The notes under the pieces: generated by a model
What the model saw: the letters and a program-made list of their open reading frames with translations, nothing else
Told to the model about the DNA's origin: nothing
The model's database searches: none
Source of the DNA: Pollutimonas sp963706785
GTDB taxonomy: Bacteria > Pseudomonadota > Gammaproteobacteria > Burkholderiales > Burkholderiaceae_B
DNA length: 64,000 nt
Assembly (NCBI GenBank): GCA_963706785.1
Contig: CAVPNJ010000002.1
Location: forward strand, 744,001 to 808,000
Reading direction: 5' to 3'
Shown: positions 28,062-36,947 of the stretch, piece after piece
Numbering within the stretch: the stretch's first letter is position 1
Layout of the letters: every line of letters begins with the position of its first letter
Made by a program: the position numbers and the translations under genes

Positions 28062-29861
28062 TTACTTGCGGCGCACCGGAGGAAGATCAGTGCAGCTGCC
28101 TTCCGCCACTTCTGCTGCCATTCCTATCGACTCGCCTAGTGTTGGATGAGGATGAATCGTCTTGCCGATATCGACGGCATCGGCACCCATTTCGATGGCC
28201 AATGCCACTTCGCCGATAAGATCTCCCGCGTGAGTGCCCACGATGGCCCCGCCAAGAATCCGACGAGACTCAGCATCGAATAAAAGTTTGGTGAAGCCTT
28301 CATCACGACCGTTGGCAATCGCGCGACCCGACGCCGCCCATGGAAACAGCCCTCGTTCGACAGCGATACCTTCTTTTTTGGCTTCGTCCTCAGTAAGCCC
28401 TACCCATGCCACTTCAGGATCGGTATAAGCGACCGAGGGGATGACGCGGGCGTCAAAGAAACTTTTTTCGCCGGCAATGACTTCAGCAGCGACGTGACCT
28501 TCGTGTACAGCCTTGTGAGCCAGCATGGGCTGCCCGATAATGTCGCCAATAGCGTATATATGCGGTACGTTAGTCCGCATTTGCTTATCAACCTGTATAA
28601 AGCCGCGCTCAGTGACGTCGACGCCAGCCTTGTCGGCGGCGATTTTATTTCCATTAGGAACACGGCCCACCGCCTGCAAGACCAGATCGTAGCGTTGAGC
28701 TTCCTTAGGTGCATTCTTGCCTTCGAAAGTTACCCAGATGCCGTCCTCGCGTGCTTCCGCACCCACCGTTTTGGTGTCGAGCATGATCTGATCAAAGCGC
28801 TTGGAGTTCATCTTTTGCCAAACCTTCACCAGGTCGCGATCGGCGCCTAACATCAGGCCGCTTTGCATTTCGACCACATCCAGGCGGGACCCCAGAGCTG
28901 AATAAACCGTGCCCATTTCAAGCCCGATAATGCCCCCGCCAACAATCAGCATTTTTTTTGGGATGCTTGACAACAACAAGGCGCCAGTAGAGTCGACGAC
29001 ACGACTGTCGTCAGGTAAAAAGGGCAGCTTGACGGACTGGCTACCCGCTGCAATGACCGCAGAAGCGAACTTAATGGTTTGGATGGCGCCATTGGCATCC
29101 TGCACCGAGAGATGGTGAGGATCAACGAATTGGCCAACGCCAGTGAGCACGGTCACCTTGCGAGCGCGCGCCATTCCGGCAAGACCTCCGGTGAGCTTAG
29201 AGACAACTCCATCTTTATATGCCCGTACGGCGTCGAGATCGATTTTTGGCTCGGCGAATGTGATTCCGTGTGCCCCCAATGACTTGGCTTCTTCGAGAAC
29301 GGCGGCAGTATGAAGCAAGGCCTTGGACGGAATGCATCCTACGTTAAGACATACCCCACCCAATGTGGAATATCGCTCTACCAGAACGACCTTCAAGCCA
29401 AGGTCTGCAGCGCGAAAAGCGGCGGAATAACCACCGGGGCCTGCGCCCAGCACCAAGACATCGAACTGAGCGTCGGCAGCTCCGGAAAAACTTGCTGCAG
29501 ATGAAGAGGGAGCAGTACTGCCGGCCGCTGCAGCTGGCGCAATTGACTGCGACTCAGGCGCATCGGCCTTTACCGCGGCGGACGGTTTGCTTACCGCAGT
29601 TTTTTCGGTACTGGACTCTGTCTCTGTTGTCTCGATTTCGACAATGGGCGAACCTTCTGTCACCTTGTCTCCGACTTTGACTAACAAGGCCTTCACCACT
29701 CCAGATTGCGCAGCCGGAATTTCCATGGAAGCCTTATCGGACTCAACGGTTATAAGGCTTTGTTCTTTCTGAACGTTATCGCCCACGGCAATCAAAACTT
29801 CGATAACTGCGACTTCGTCCACGTCGCCGATATCGGGCACTTTCAATTCAATTGTGCTCAT
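28062..29861 (-). CDS. lpdA: Dihydrolipoyl dehydrogenase with N-terminal lipoyl domain (E3)
   Basis: Reoxidises dihydrolipoyl groups of the pyruvate dehydrogenase complex with NAD+. It is 599 residues, about 120 more than an ordinary E3, because of an N-terminal lipoyl domain (lipoyl-Lys K43 in VESDKASMEIPA) and an Ala/Pro/Ser linker (about 83-130). The E3 part has the FAD motif VLGAGPGGYSAAFRA, redox disulfide GGVCLNVGCIPSKALL, NAD motif IVGGGIIGLEMG and catalytic HPHPTLGES. Lipoylated E3 is known from Neisseria and several betaproteobacteria. Start at 29861 with AGGAGC upstream, 8 bases after aceF. Confidence 0.97.
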   Translation of the reverse strand: MSTIELKVPDIGDVDEVAVIEVLIAVGDNVQKEQSLITVESDKASMEIPAAQSGVVKALLVKVGDKVTEGSPIVEIETTETESSTEKTAVSKPSAAVKADAPESQSIAPAAAAGSTAPSSSAASFSGAADAQFDVLVLGAGPGGYSAAFRAADLGLKVVLVERYSTLGGVCLNVGCIPSKALLHTAAVLEEAKSLGAHGITFAEPKIDLDAVRAYKDGVVSKLTGGLAGMARARKVTVLTGVGQFVDPHHLSVQDANGAIQTIKFASAVIAAGSQSVKLPFLPDDSRVVDSTGALLLSSIPKKMLIVGGGIIGLEMGTVYSALGSRLDVVEMQSGLMLGADRDLVKVWQKMNSKRFDQIMLDTKTVGAEAREDGIWVTFEGKNAPKEAQRYDLVLQAVGRVPNGNKIAADKAGVDVTERGFIQVDKQMRTNVPHIYAIGDIIGQPMLAHKAVHEGHVAAEVIAGEKSFFDARVIPSVAYTDPEVAWVGLTEDEAKKEGIAVERGLFPWAASGRAIANGRDEGFTKLLFDAESRRILGGAIVGTHAGDLIGEVALAIEMGADAVDIGKTIHPHPTLGESIGMAAEVAEGSCTDLPPVRRK

Positions 29862-29869
29862 ATCAGCTC

Positions 29870-31588
29870 CTATAGCGCGATGCGTCGAAAGTCGGCGAGT
29901 AAACTGCCCAGATAAGCATTGAACCGCGCAGCCGCCGCCCCATCGATGACCCTGTGATCATACGATAGTGATAACGGCAACATCAGGCGCGGCAGGAATT
30001 CCGAGCCGTTCCATACCGGCTGGTGCGAGGAACGCGAGACGCCCAATATTGCCACTTCAGGCGCATTAATAATGGGAGTGAAATTCGTTCCGCCAATACC
30101 CCCTAACGACGAAATCGAAAAGCATCCGCCCTGCATCTGAGCGGGCGACAACTTTCCATCGCGTGCCATTTTGGCTAGGTCTGAGGTTTCAGTTGCAAGT
30201 TCGAATATTCCCTTCTTGTCTGCGTCACGGATCACGGGCACCATCAAGCCGTTGGGCGTATCAGCAGCAAAACCAATGTGGTAATACTGCTTCAGTACCA
30301 GATTATCGCCATCAATAGACGCATTGAACTCCGGAAATTTCTTGAGTGCCGCCACGACAGCCTTAATCAGGAAAGCCAGCATTGTGACCTTGATCCCCGA
30401 CTTCTGATTTTCTTGGTTGAGCGTCTGGCGTAAATCTTCAAGCTCGGTGATATCGGCGATGTCGTTGTTCGTGACATGAGGAATCATCACCCAATTGCGA
30501 TGCAAGTTGGCGCCTGATATTTTCTTGATGCGCGATAAGGGTTTCGCTTCGATAGAGCCGAACTTAGCGAAGTCTACCTTGGGCCATGCCAATACATTAA
30601 GACCCCCAGCCGCGCTGATGGCTGCGGACGGCGCAGCTACAGCACCGGTTGCCAGCGCTTGTTTCACAAAACTGCGAACGTCATCGGCAGTGATGCGATT
30701 CTTGTCGCCAGAGCCCTTGACCAGTGTCAAGTTCACGCCCAATTCACGTGCAAACTTACGGACCGAAGGCGACGCGTGAGGCAAATTGCGCAAAGGCACG
30801 TCTGTATCGGCAAAGGCAGCGGTGGGTGACAAACGCTCTGGCGGAACAGAAGCCAACTGATTGGCGCCGCCCGGCTCTGCATCATCCGGCGCTGGAGTCG
30901 GAGCCTTCGATTGGTTTTCGGCCTCTGCAGCCTGGTCGGCACGCGGTGCTGCCGCTGCCGCCTCTTTTGTAGAGGCTGGTGCTGCGCTGGTCTCGAGCTC
31001 GAGAATGTCGGACCCCTGGTTGACCTTATCGCCAATCTTCACTTTGATCGCTTTCACGACACCGGAGTGCGATGAAGGAACCTCCATAGACGCCTTGTCT
31101 GACTCGACCGTGATAAGGCTCTGGTCAACGGAGACCGAGTCGCCTACTGCCACCATGATTTCAATGACTTCAACATCAGTTGTGTCGCCGATATCAGGTA
31201 CCACCACCGTGGCAGAGCCTTTAGGGCCCGCGGCCGGAGCTGCCCCGGCCTCAGCACTGGCTGCTGGAGCGGCCGCAGGGGCGGGTTGCTGTGCCCGCCC
31301 AGCCTTGCCCTTCGAAGGAGGAGCTTTCTGTGCCGTATCGCTGGCGCCGGCTTCCTCGATTTCAAGAATAACCGTGCCCTCTTTTACCTTATCACCTAAT
31401 TTGACCTTAACGGACTTGACGACCCCGGCTGAAGAGGCCGGTATTTCCATCGAGGCCTTGTCTGATTCGACAGTAATCAGACTTTGTTCTTTGGCGACGG
31501 TGTCGCCTTCGGCAACCAATATCTCGATGACGTCCACTTCACTGACGTCGCCGATATCCGGAACTTTTATTTCGGTGTTCGTGCTCAT
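29870..31588 (-). CDS. aceF: Pyruvate dehydrogenase E2, dihydrolipoyl acetyltransferase
   Basis: Core of the pyruvate dehydrogenase complex; transfers acetyl from lipoyl to CoA. It is 572 residues: lipoyl domain 1 (K44 in VESDKASMEIP), an Ala/Pro linker, lipoyl domain 2 (VVVPDIGDTTDVEVIEIMVA with VESDKASMEVP), a second linker, the peripheral-subunit-binding domain (HASPSVRKFARELGVNL), then the catalytic domain ending in SYDHRVIDGAAAARF with the HxxxDG active site. Start at 31588 gives MSTNTEIKVPDIGD and is preferred over 31603. It lies 11 bases after aceE. Confidence 0.97.
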   Translation of the reverse strand: MSTNTEIKVPDIGDVSEVDVIEILVAEGDTVAKEQSLITVESDKASMEIPASSAGVVKSVKVKLGDKVKEGTVILEIEEAGASDTAQKAPPSKGKAGRAQQPAPAAAPAASAEAGAAPAAGPKGSATVVVPDIGDTTDVEVIEIMVAVGDSVSVDQSLITVESDKASMEVPSSHSGVVKAIKVKIGDKVNQGSDILELETSAAPASTKEAAAAAPRADQAAEAENQSKAPTPAPDDAEPGGANQLASVPPERLSPTAAFADTDVPLRNLPHASPSVRKFARELGVNLTLVKGSGDKNRITADDVRSFVKQALATGAVAAPSAAISAAGGLNVLAWPKVDFAKFGSIEAKPLSRIKKISGANLHRNWVMIPHVTNNDIADITELEDLRQTLNQENQKSGIKVTMLAFLIKAVVAALKKFPEFNASIDGDNLVLKQYYHIGFAADTPNGLMVPVIRDADKKGIFELATETSDLAKMARDGKLSPAQMQGGCFSISSLGGIGGTNFTPIINAPEVAILGVSRSSHQPVWNGSEFLPRLMLPLSLSYDHRVIDGAAAARFNAYLGSLLADFRRIAL

Positions 31589-31599
31589 TGTCTTCCCCC

Positions 31600-34308
31600 T
31601 CAAGCGTGATGCGGATTGGCTTTATTTGGATCAATGCCATATTTCTTGATGGCCTCGGCCACCTTCGCCATGGGCAACTTGCCTTCATCAGCAAGGCCGC
31701 GCAATGCCGCCAACACGACAAAATGCCTATCCACTTCGAAATGCTCACGGAGTTTGTAGCGGAAATCAGAACGTCCGAAGCCGTCGGTACCAAGCACGCG
31801 CAATTCACGGCCTTTAGGGATAAATGGACGGATCTGATCGCCGTACGCCTTGACGTAATCGGTAGACACCACAATCGGGCCCGTGGTGTCCTGCAAACGC
31901 TGAGTTACAAACGGTACTTGCGGCTTCGAATCTTCCGGATGCAGCAGGTTATGACGTTCGCAATCCAAGCCATCTCGGCGCAATTCAGTGAAACTTGTCA
32001 CGCTCCAGACATCAGAGCCAACGCCCCAATCGCTTTGCAACAAATCCTGTGCTGCCAGCACTTCGCGCAAAATGGTGCCCGAACCCAATAGCTGCACGCG
32101 CAGCTTGCCGTCTCCGGCCGATTTGAATTTGTACATACCGCGGATGATGTCGGCCTCGTCACCGGGGTTTAGTCCCGGTTGAGCGTAGTTTTCATTCATG
32201 ACGGTAATGTAGTAGTAGACGTTCTCCTGATTCTCCACCATGCGTCGCAAGCCATCCTGGATGATGACGGCGAGCTCGTGACCGAAAGTGGGATCGTATG
32301 AAACGCAGTTCGGAATTAGCGACGACATAATATGACTATGACCGTCTTCGTGCTGCAGGCCTTCCCCGTTAAGGGTCGTGCGCCCTGCCGTGCCGCCCAG
32401 CAGGAAGCCGCGCGCCTGCATGTCGCCCGCTGCCCAGGCCAGATCGCCAATGCGCTGGAAGCCGAACATCGAGTAATAGATAAAGAACGGGATCATGATC
32501 CGGTTATTCGTCGAATACGACGTAGCGGCAGCGATCCATGAACTGAACGCACCGGCCTCGTTGATACCTTCCTGCAGCAACTGACCACTTTCCGTTTCAC
32601 GGTAATACATCACTTGGTCTTTATCGACAGGTGTGTACTTTTGCCCTTCTGGCGCGTAAATACCGATTTGGCGGAACAAACCCTCCATGCCAAACGTGCG
32701 GGATTCGTCGGCCAGAATAGGTACGACGCGCGAACTGAGATCTTTGTCGCGCAGCACTTGGTTGAGTATCCGCACGAAGGCTTGGGTCGTAGAGATTTCA
32801 CGCCCTTCCGCCGTGGGTTCAAGTACTGCCTTGAATGCTTCGAGCGCAGGCGCTTTCAGATGCTCGTCGGCTTTTTCGCGGCGTTTCGGCAGGTAACCGC
32901 CTAGCGCTTTGCGTCGCTCGTGCATATATTTCATTTCGGGCGAATCGTCGGCCGGCTTGAAATAAGGAAGATCTTCCAGCTTGTCGTCGGGCACCGGAAT
33001 ATTGAAACGGTCGCGGAATTCGCGCACAGCGGATAAATCGAGTTTTTTCTGCTGGTGAGATGGATTCTTGGCTTGACCCACGTGGCCCATGCCATAACCC
33101 TTGATCGTTTTAGCAAGGATGACAGTCGGCTGCCCTTTATGCTCGGTAGCGGCTGCGAACGCTGCATAAACCTTATGGGGGTCATGACCACCGCGATTCA
33201 GGCGCCAGACGTCTTCATCGCTCATGCGGCTGACCATTTCAAGCAGCTTGGGGTGCTTGCCGAAGAAATGCTCGCGCACAAATTTTCCGTCGTGGGCCTT
33301 GTATGCCTGGTATTCGCCGTCGACGGACTCTTCCATGATCCGGCGCAAGATGCCTTCTTTGTCCCGGGAAAGCAATGGATCCCAGTATCCGCCCCAGATC
33401 AGCTTGATGACGTTCCAGCCGCTGCCCCGGAAGTCGCCTTCGAGTTCCTGAATGATCTTGCCATTGCCCCGTACAGGGCCGTCCAGGCGCTGCAGGTTGC
33501 AGTTGACGACGAAAATCAGGTTATCGAGCTTCTCACGTGAGGCAAGACTGATGGCACCCAAAGATTCTGGTTCGTCCATTTCGCCGTCGCCGCAAAAAAC
33601 CCAGACCTTGCGGTTGCTGGTATCGGCAATACCGCGTGCATGCAAATACTTAAGAAAGCGAGCCTGGTAAATGGCCATCAAGGGGCCTAGGCCCATCGAA
33701 ACGGTGGGAAATTGCCAGAAGTCTGGCATTAGCTTGGGATGAGGGTAAGAAGGCAAACCTTTACCACCGACTTCCTGCCGGAAATTATCAAGTTGGTCAG
33801 CGGTCAGACGCCCTTCAAGATAAGCTCGACCATACATGCCTGGCGATGAATGGCCCTGGAAATAAACCAGGTCTCCGCCGTGATCCTCGGATTCGGCATG
33901 CCAAAAATGATTCTGGCCGCAGCCTATCATGGTTGCCAGCGATGCAAACGAGGCGATATGACCGCCTAGATCGCCGCCATCCGGAGGATTATGGCTGTTC
34001 GCCTTTACCACCATGGTCATTGCATTCCAGCGAACATAAGAACGAATCCGCTCTTCCAGAACCAGGTTTCCTGGATGAGCGGGCTCAAGTCCGGGCGGGA
34101 TCGTATTAACGTACGCTGTATTCGGCGAGAACGGAATATGTGCGCCAGAGCGGCGTGCCAGATCAATAAGACGCTCGAGCAGGTAGTGAGCACGCTCAGG
34201 TCCTTCGCGATCTAATACTGATTCAAGTGCTTCCAGCCATTCCTGCGTTTCAAGGGCTGCGTCGTCGACGAGACCTGCCGAAGCGTGCGTTTGATCAAGA
34301 GAGGACAT
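31600..34308 (-). CDS. aceE: Pyruvate dehydrogenase E1, homodimeric
   Basis: Thiamine-diphosphate-dependent decarboxylase of pyruvate that acetylates E2 lipoyl groups. It is 902 residues, typical of the homodimeric AceE. The ThDP motif spans FCGDGEMDEPESLG to NCNLQRLDGPVRGN. Other family blocks are GGDLGGHIASFASLATMIGC and GHSSPGMYGRAYLEGRL. The start at 34308 (MSSLDQTHASAG) has AGGAG nine bases upstream; the frame continuing to 34353 is leader. First gene of aceE-aceF-lpdA, with a promoter proposed at 34435-34463. Confidence 0.98.
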   Translation of the reverse strand: MSSLDQTHASAGLVDDAALETQEWLEALESVLDREGPERAHYLLERLIDLARRSGAHIPFSPNTAYVNTIPPGLEPAHPGNLVLEERIRSYVRWNAMTMVVKANSHNPPDGGDLGGHIASFASLATMIGCGQNHFWHAESEDHGGDLVYFQGHSSPGMYGRAYLEGRLTADQLDNFRQEVGGKGLPSYPHPKLMPDFWQFPTVSMGLGPLMAIYQARFLKYLHARGIADTSNRKVWVFCGDGEMDEPESLGAISLASREKLDNLIFVVNCNLQRLDGPVRGNGKIIQELEGDFRGSGWNVIKLIWGGYWDPLLSRDKEGILRRIMEESVDGEYQAYKAHDGKFVREHFFGKHPKLLEMVSRMSDEDVWRLNRGGHDPHKVYAAFAAATEHKGQPTVILAKTIKGYGMGHVGQAKNPSHQQKKLDLSAVREFRDRFNIPVPDDKLEDLPYFKPADDSPEMKYMHERRKALGGYLPKRREKADEHLKAPALEAFKAVLEPTAEGREISTTQAFVRILNQVLRDKDLSSRVVPILADESRTFGMEGLFRQIGIYAPEGQKYTPVDKDQVMYYRETESGQLLQEGINEAGAFSSWIAAATSYSTNNRIMIPFFIYYSMFGFQRIGDLAWAAGDMQARGFLLGGTAGRTTLNGEGLQHEDGHSHIMSSLIPNCVSYDPTFGHELAVIIQDGLRRMVENQENVYYYITVMNENYAQPGLNPGDEADIIRGMYKFKSAGDGKLRVQLLGSGTILREVLAAQDLLQSDWGVGSDVWSVTSFTELRRDGLDCERHNLLHPEDSKPQVPFVTQRLQDTTGPIVVSTDYVKAYGDQIRPFIPKGRELRVLGTDGFGRSDFRYKLREHFEVDRHFVVLAALRGLADEGKLPMAKVAEAIKKYGIDPNKANPHHA

Positions 34309-34434
34309 CAGGTGTCTCCTGTTTAAATTATTGAATCCGAACACTGACAACATGTGACCGTTGTCCCCGTTATACCCGATAGGCGGCCATTTCGGACATG
34401 AGCTTGCAAACAGCGTAAAGCTGAAGTGGACTCA

Positions 34435-34463
34435 ATTCTAGGAAAGACCGTCAATATGTTCAA
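34435..34463 (-). promoter_or_regulatory. Candidate sigma-70 promoter of aceE-aceF-lpdA
   Basis: On the minus strand TTGAAC (-35, 4 of 6) and TAGAAT (-10, 5 of 6) are separated by exactly 17 bases. They point toward aceE, giving a leader of roughly 120 bases. An AT-rich inverted repeat lies directly upstream (34466-34508), a good place for an activator. Confidence 0.5.
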
Positions 34464-34465
34464 GC

Positions 34466-34508
34466 AATATTTCATTTTATGATATGACTTTTTATAATGT
34501 GAAATATT
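34466..34508. promoter_or_regulatory. AT-rich inverted repeat between aceE and PAS kinase
   Basis: Perfect 9-base arms AATATTTCA (34466-34474) and TGAAATATT (34500-34508). Partial symmetry continues inward (TTAT.A facing TATAA), with a core containing TCATTTTATGATATGA. It lies in the 258-base divergent region and abuts the proposed aceE -35 box. It looks like a binding site for a dimeric regulator, possibly the FixJ-like protein encoded next door; that link is inference. Confidence 0.45.
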
Positions 34509-34566
34509 TACAAGCTCGTTACGGTTTAGAATAGTGGATACCTCTGTCCGCAGTTAAGTAAGAGTC

Positions 34567-36324
34567 ATGGCGAGCCATTCTAAAAAATCCCTGATCCCGA
34601 CCACGTTCTACGACCAGGCCAATCACGCCCGCCGCGGATTCTATTGGCTGACGCCCGCTATCGTCCTGGTTCTATATCTGTGCGTAATGGGCGCATTCAT
34701 TTGGCTGCAGCGGCTGCACAATGACAGCGTTATGTTTGTGACCATCGACCAGGAAACGCGCCAGCAACGCCTGCTTATGGTGGTTGTGGCTTTGTCATGT
34801 GTAATCGTGCTTAGTCTATTGGCATTGTGGCGCTATACACGTTTTCGCACTGCGGCTGAAGCAGCATTAATTGCCGAAACCGGGTTTCGCCGCGCCATGG
34901 AAAATTCCATGTCAACCGGGATGCGTGTGTTCGACATGCACGGGCGCATAGCCTATGTCAATCCAGCCTTCTGTCGGATGATAGGATGGAATGAAGCCGA
35001 CCTTATCGGCCGCACGACTCCCTTCCCTTATTGGCTCCCCGGCAGGCACGCTCAGCACCAAGAAACCCTCGACCTTCTTTTATCAGGTCGGACTCCCAGC
35101 AGCGGTCTCGAGGTTGAAGCGCAACGACGCGACGGATCCCGATTTACCGCACGCATGTATGTTTCCCCCCTGCGTGACCCTAACGGTGAGCAAATTGGCT
35201 GGATGACGTCCATGACGGACATCACCGAACCCAAGCGAATCCGCGAGGCGCTTACCGCCGCCCATGAACGATTCATGACCGTGCTGGAAGGCCTCGACGA
35301 TGCGATTTCGGTGGTTGCCGACACATCCGAGGGGCTTGAGCTTTTGTTTGCAAATCGGACATACCGACGCGTCTTCGGAGCGCAGTCCAATGGGCATAGC
35401 GAGCTTCTCGGGGGAAGGTTGGGCCGGTTTACTGATGAAACCGTCGAAATCTTTTCGGCTTCAGCGCAGCGCTGGTTCGAGGTTCATCATCGGATTCTGG
35501 CCTGGACTGACGGACGCCGGGTACGTCTGCAAGTTGCCCGCGATATCACCGAACGACGCAACCATGAAGAAGATTCCAGGGTTCAGCAAGAAAAGATTCA
35601 ACTGACCAGTCGCCTGACTACGATGGGCGAAATGGCATCTTCGCTGGCCCATGAGCTGAATCAACCCCTTACCGCCATCAATAACTACAGCATGGGCGCC
35701 GTGGCCATGCTTAAAGCGGGCAATACTCAGCCACAACGGCTGCTCGAGGCACTAGAAAAAGCGGCCCAGCAAGCAGAGCGCGCCGGTAAAATAATCAGCC
35801 GCATTCGCGAATTCGTCAAGCGCAGCGAACCGCGCCGCCAGCGTGTTCCCGTCAGCCGCATACTGGACAATGCAATTGGCTTTGCTGAAATCGACGCTCG
35901 CAAGCGCCAAATCGATATTGAGGCCCGCTTGCCGGACGCCTTGCCCGACGTCATGGCCGACCCTATCCTTATTGAGCAAGTATTATTGAACCTGCTTAAA
36001 AACGGTGTCGAAGCAATGGAAACCAGCGACTACCACATTCTCCATGTGGTGGTGAGCGTCCAGCATCCGCTGATAGAGATCGCCGTCATTGACCGCGGTC
36101 ATGGGCTGCGCGATCCGGAACGTTTATTCGAACCCTTTTACAGCACCAAGTCGGAAGGCCTGGGCATGGGGCTTAATATCTGCCGTACTATTATTGAATC
36201 ACACCACGGCCGTCTATGGGCGACTGAAAACCCAGATGGCGGCACCATTTTTCGTTTTACCTTGCCATGCGCGACGCCTCAGGCGCCAAGCACGACACAC
36301 GATACCCAGGAGTTGCATGCATGA
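34567..36324 (+). CDS. PAS-domain sensor histidine kinase (FixL-like)
   Basis: Membrane-anchored sensor of 585 residues. There are two membrane helices (about 26-48 and 68-88) with a very short periplasmic loop, a PAS domain with PAC tail (about 104-222, ending MTDITEPKR) and a second PAS-like region (about 235-330, ending RDITERR). The HisKA domain has phospho-acceptor H362 in SLAHELNQPLTAINNY, and the ATPase domain has LLNLLKNGVEAM (N box), DRGHGL (G1) and GLGMGLNICRTII (G2). The small periplasmic loop suggests sensing in the cytosol or membrane. No heme-binding residue set is obvious to me, so the ligand is unknown. It overlaps its response regulator gene by 4 bases and is divergent from aceE. 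Confidence 0.92.
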   Translation: MASHSKKSLIPTTFYDQANHARRGFYWLTPAIVLVLYLCVMGAFIWLQRLHNDSVMFVTIDQETRQQRLLMVVVALSCVIVLSLLALWRYTRFRTAAEAALIAETGFRRAMENSMSTGMRVFDMHGRIAYVNPAFCRMIGWNEADLIGRTTPFPYWLPGRHAQHQETLDLLLSGRTPSSGLEVEAQRRDGSRFTARMYVSPLRDPNGEQIGWMTSMTDITEPKRIREALTAAHERFMTVLEGLDDAISVVADTSEGLELLFANRTYRRVFGAQSNGHSELLGGRLGRFTDETVEIFSASAQRWFEVHHRILAWTDGRRVRLQVARDITERRNHEEDSRVQQEKIQLTSRLTTMGEMASSLAHELNQPLTAINNYSMGAVAMLKAGNTQPQRLLEALEKAAQQAERAGKIISRIREFVKRSEPRRQRVPVSRILDNAIGFAEIDARKRQIDIEARLPDALPDVMADPILIEQVLLNLLKNGVEAMETSDYHILHVVVSVQHPLIEIAVIDRGHGLRDPERLFEPFYSTKSEGLGMGLNICRTIIESHHGRLWATENPDGGTIFRFTLPCATPQAPSTTHDTQELHA

Positions 36325-36947
36325 CTACACCTCAAGCGCCGAGCACTATTTTTATCGTCGATGATGACGAAGCGGTACGCGACTCCTTGCGATGGCTGCT
36401 TGAAGCCAACGGTTATCGGGTCAGAAGCTTTAGTGGTGCAGAGGAATTTCTCAATGCCTATGAGCCCGAACAGGTTGGCGTATTAATTGCCGACGTTCGT
36501 ATGCCGGGCATGAGCGGCCTTGAGCTTCAGGAAGAGCTGATCGCACGGCAGGCGCCCTTGCCCATCGTGTTCATTACCGGCCATGGTGATGTTCCCATGG
36601 CCGTGACCACCATGAAGAAAGGTGCGGTCGACTTCCTGGAGAAACCTTTTAATGAAACCGATTTGCGTACCATTGTTGCGCGCATGTTGGACCAGGCAAC
36701 CGAGCGAGTAACGCAGGCGCAGGCGCAAAAGAACCACCAGGCGGTCTTAAGCCGCCTGACTGCGCGCGAGCAGCAGGTGCTCGAGCGCATTGTCGCAGGT
36801 CGTCTTAACAAGCAAATCGCGGGTGATTTGAATATCAGCATCAAGACAGTAGAAGCGCATCGCGCCAATATTATGGAAAAGCTCGAAGTAACCACCGTAG
36901 CAGACTTAATGAAAATCGCTCTTACCAAAGCTGAGGGCACGGCATGA
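36321..36947 (+). CDS. Two-component response regulator, FixJ/LuxR type
   Basis: 208 residues. Receiver domain with FIVDDDEAVRD (acidic pocket), phosphorylated D58 in LIADVRMPGMSG, Thr in VFITGHGDVPMAV and Lys in DFLEKPF. C-terminal LuxR helix-turn-helix: LTAREQQVLERIVAGRLNKQ through ISIKTVEAHRANIMEKL. The start at 36321 overlaps the kinase stop (ATGA), and its own stop overlaps the folD start (ATGA), so all three are coupled. The in-frame extension to 36267 lies inside the kinase gene and is rejected. Its targets are unknown. Confidence 0.94.
   Translation: MTTPQAPSTIFIVDDDEAVRDSLRWLLEANGYRVRSFSGAEEFLNAYEPEQVGVLIADVRMPGMSGLELQEELIARQAPLPIVFITGHGDVPMAVTTMKKGAVDFLEKPFNETDLRTIVARMLDQATERVTQAQAQKNHQAVLSRLTAREQQVLERIVAGRLNKQIAGDLNISIKTVEAHRANIMEKLEVTTVADLMKIALTKAEGTA

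Noticed and set aside
30861..31649. Open frame of 262 codons on the plus strand
   Set aside because: It lies wholly antisense to aceF lipoyl domains and linkers, whose GC-rich repetitive codons leave the opposite strand open. The translation is Ala/Thr/Ser low complexity with no motif.
31600..36947. The PAS kinase pair as a heme-based oxygen sensor like FixL
   Set aside because: The regulator resembles FixJ, but I cannot identify a heme-ligating PAS signature in the kinase, so I leave the sensed signal open.
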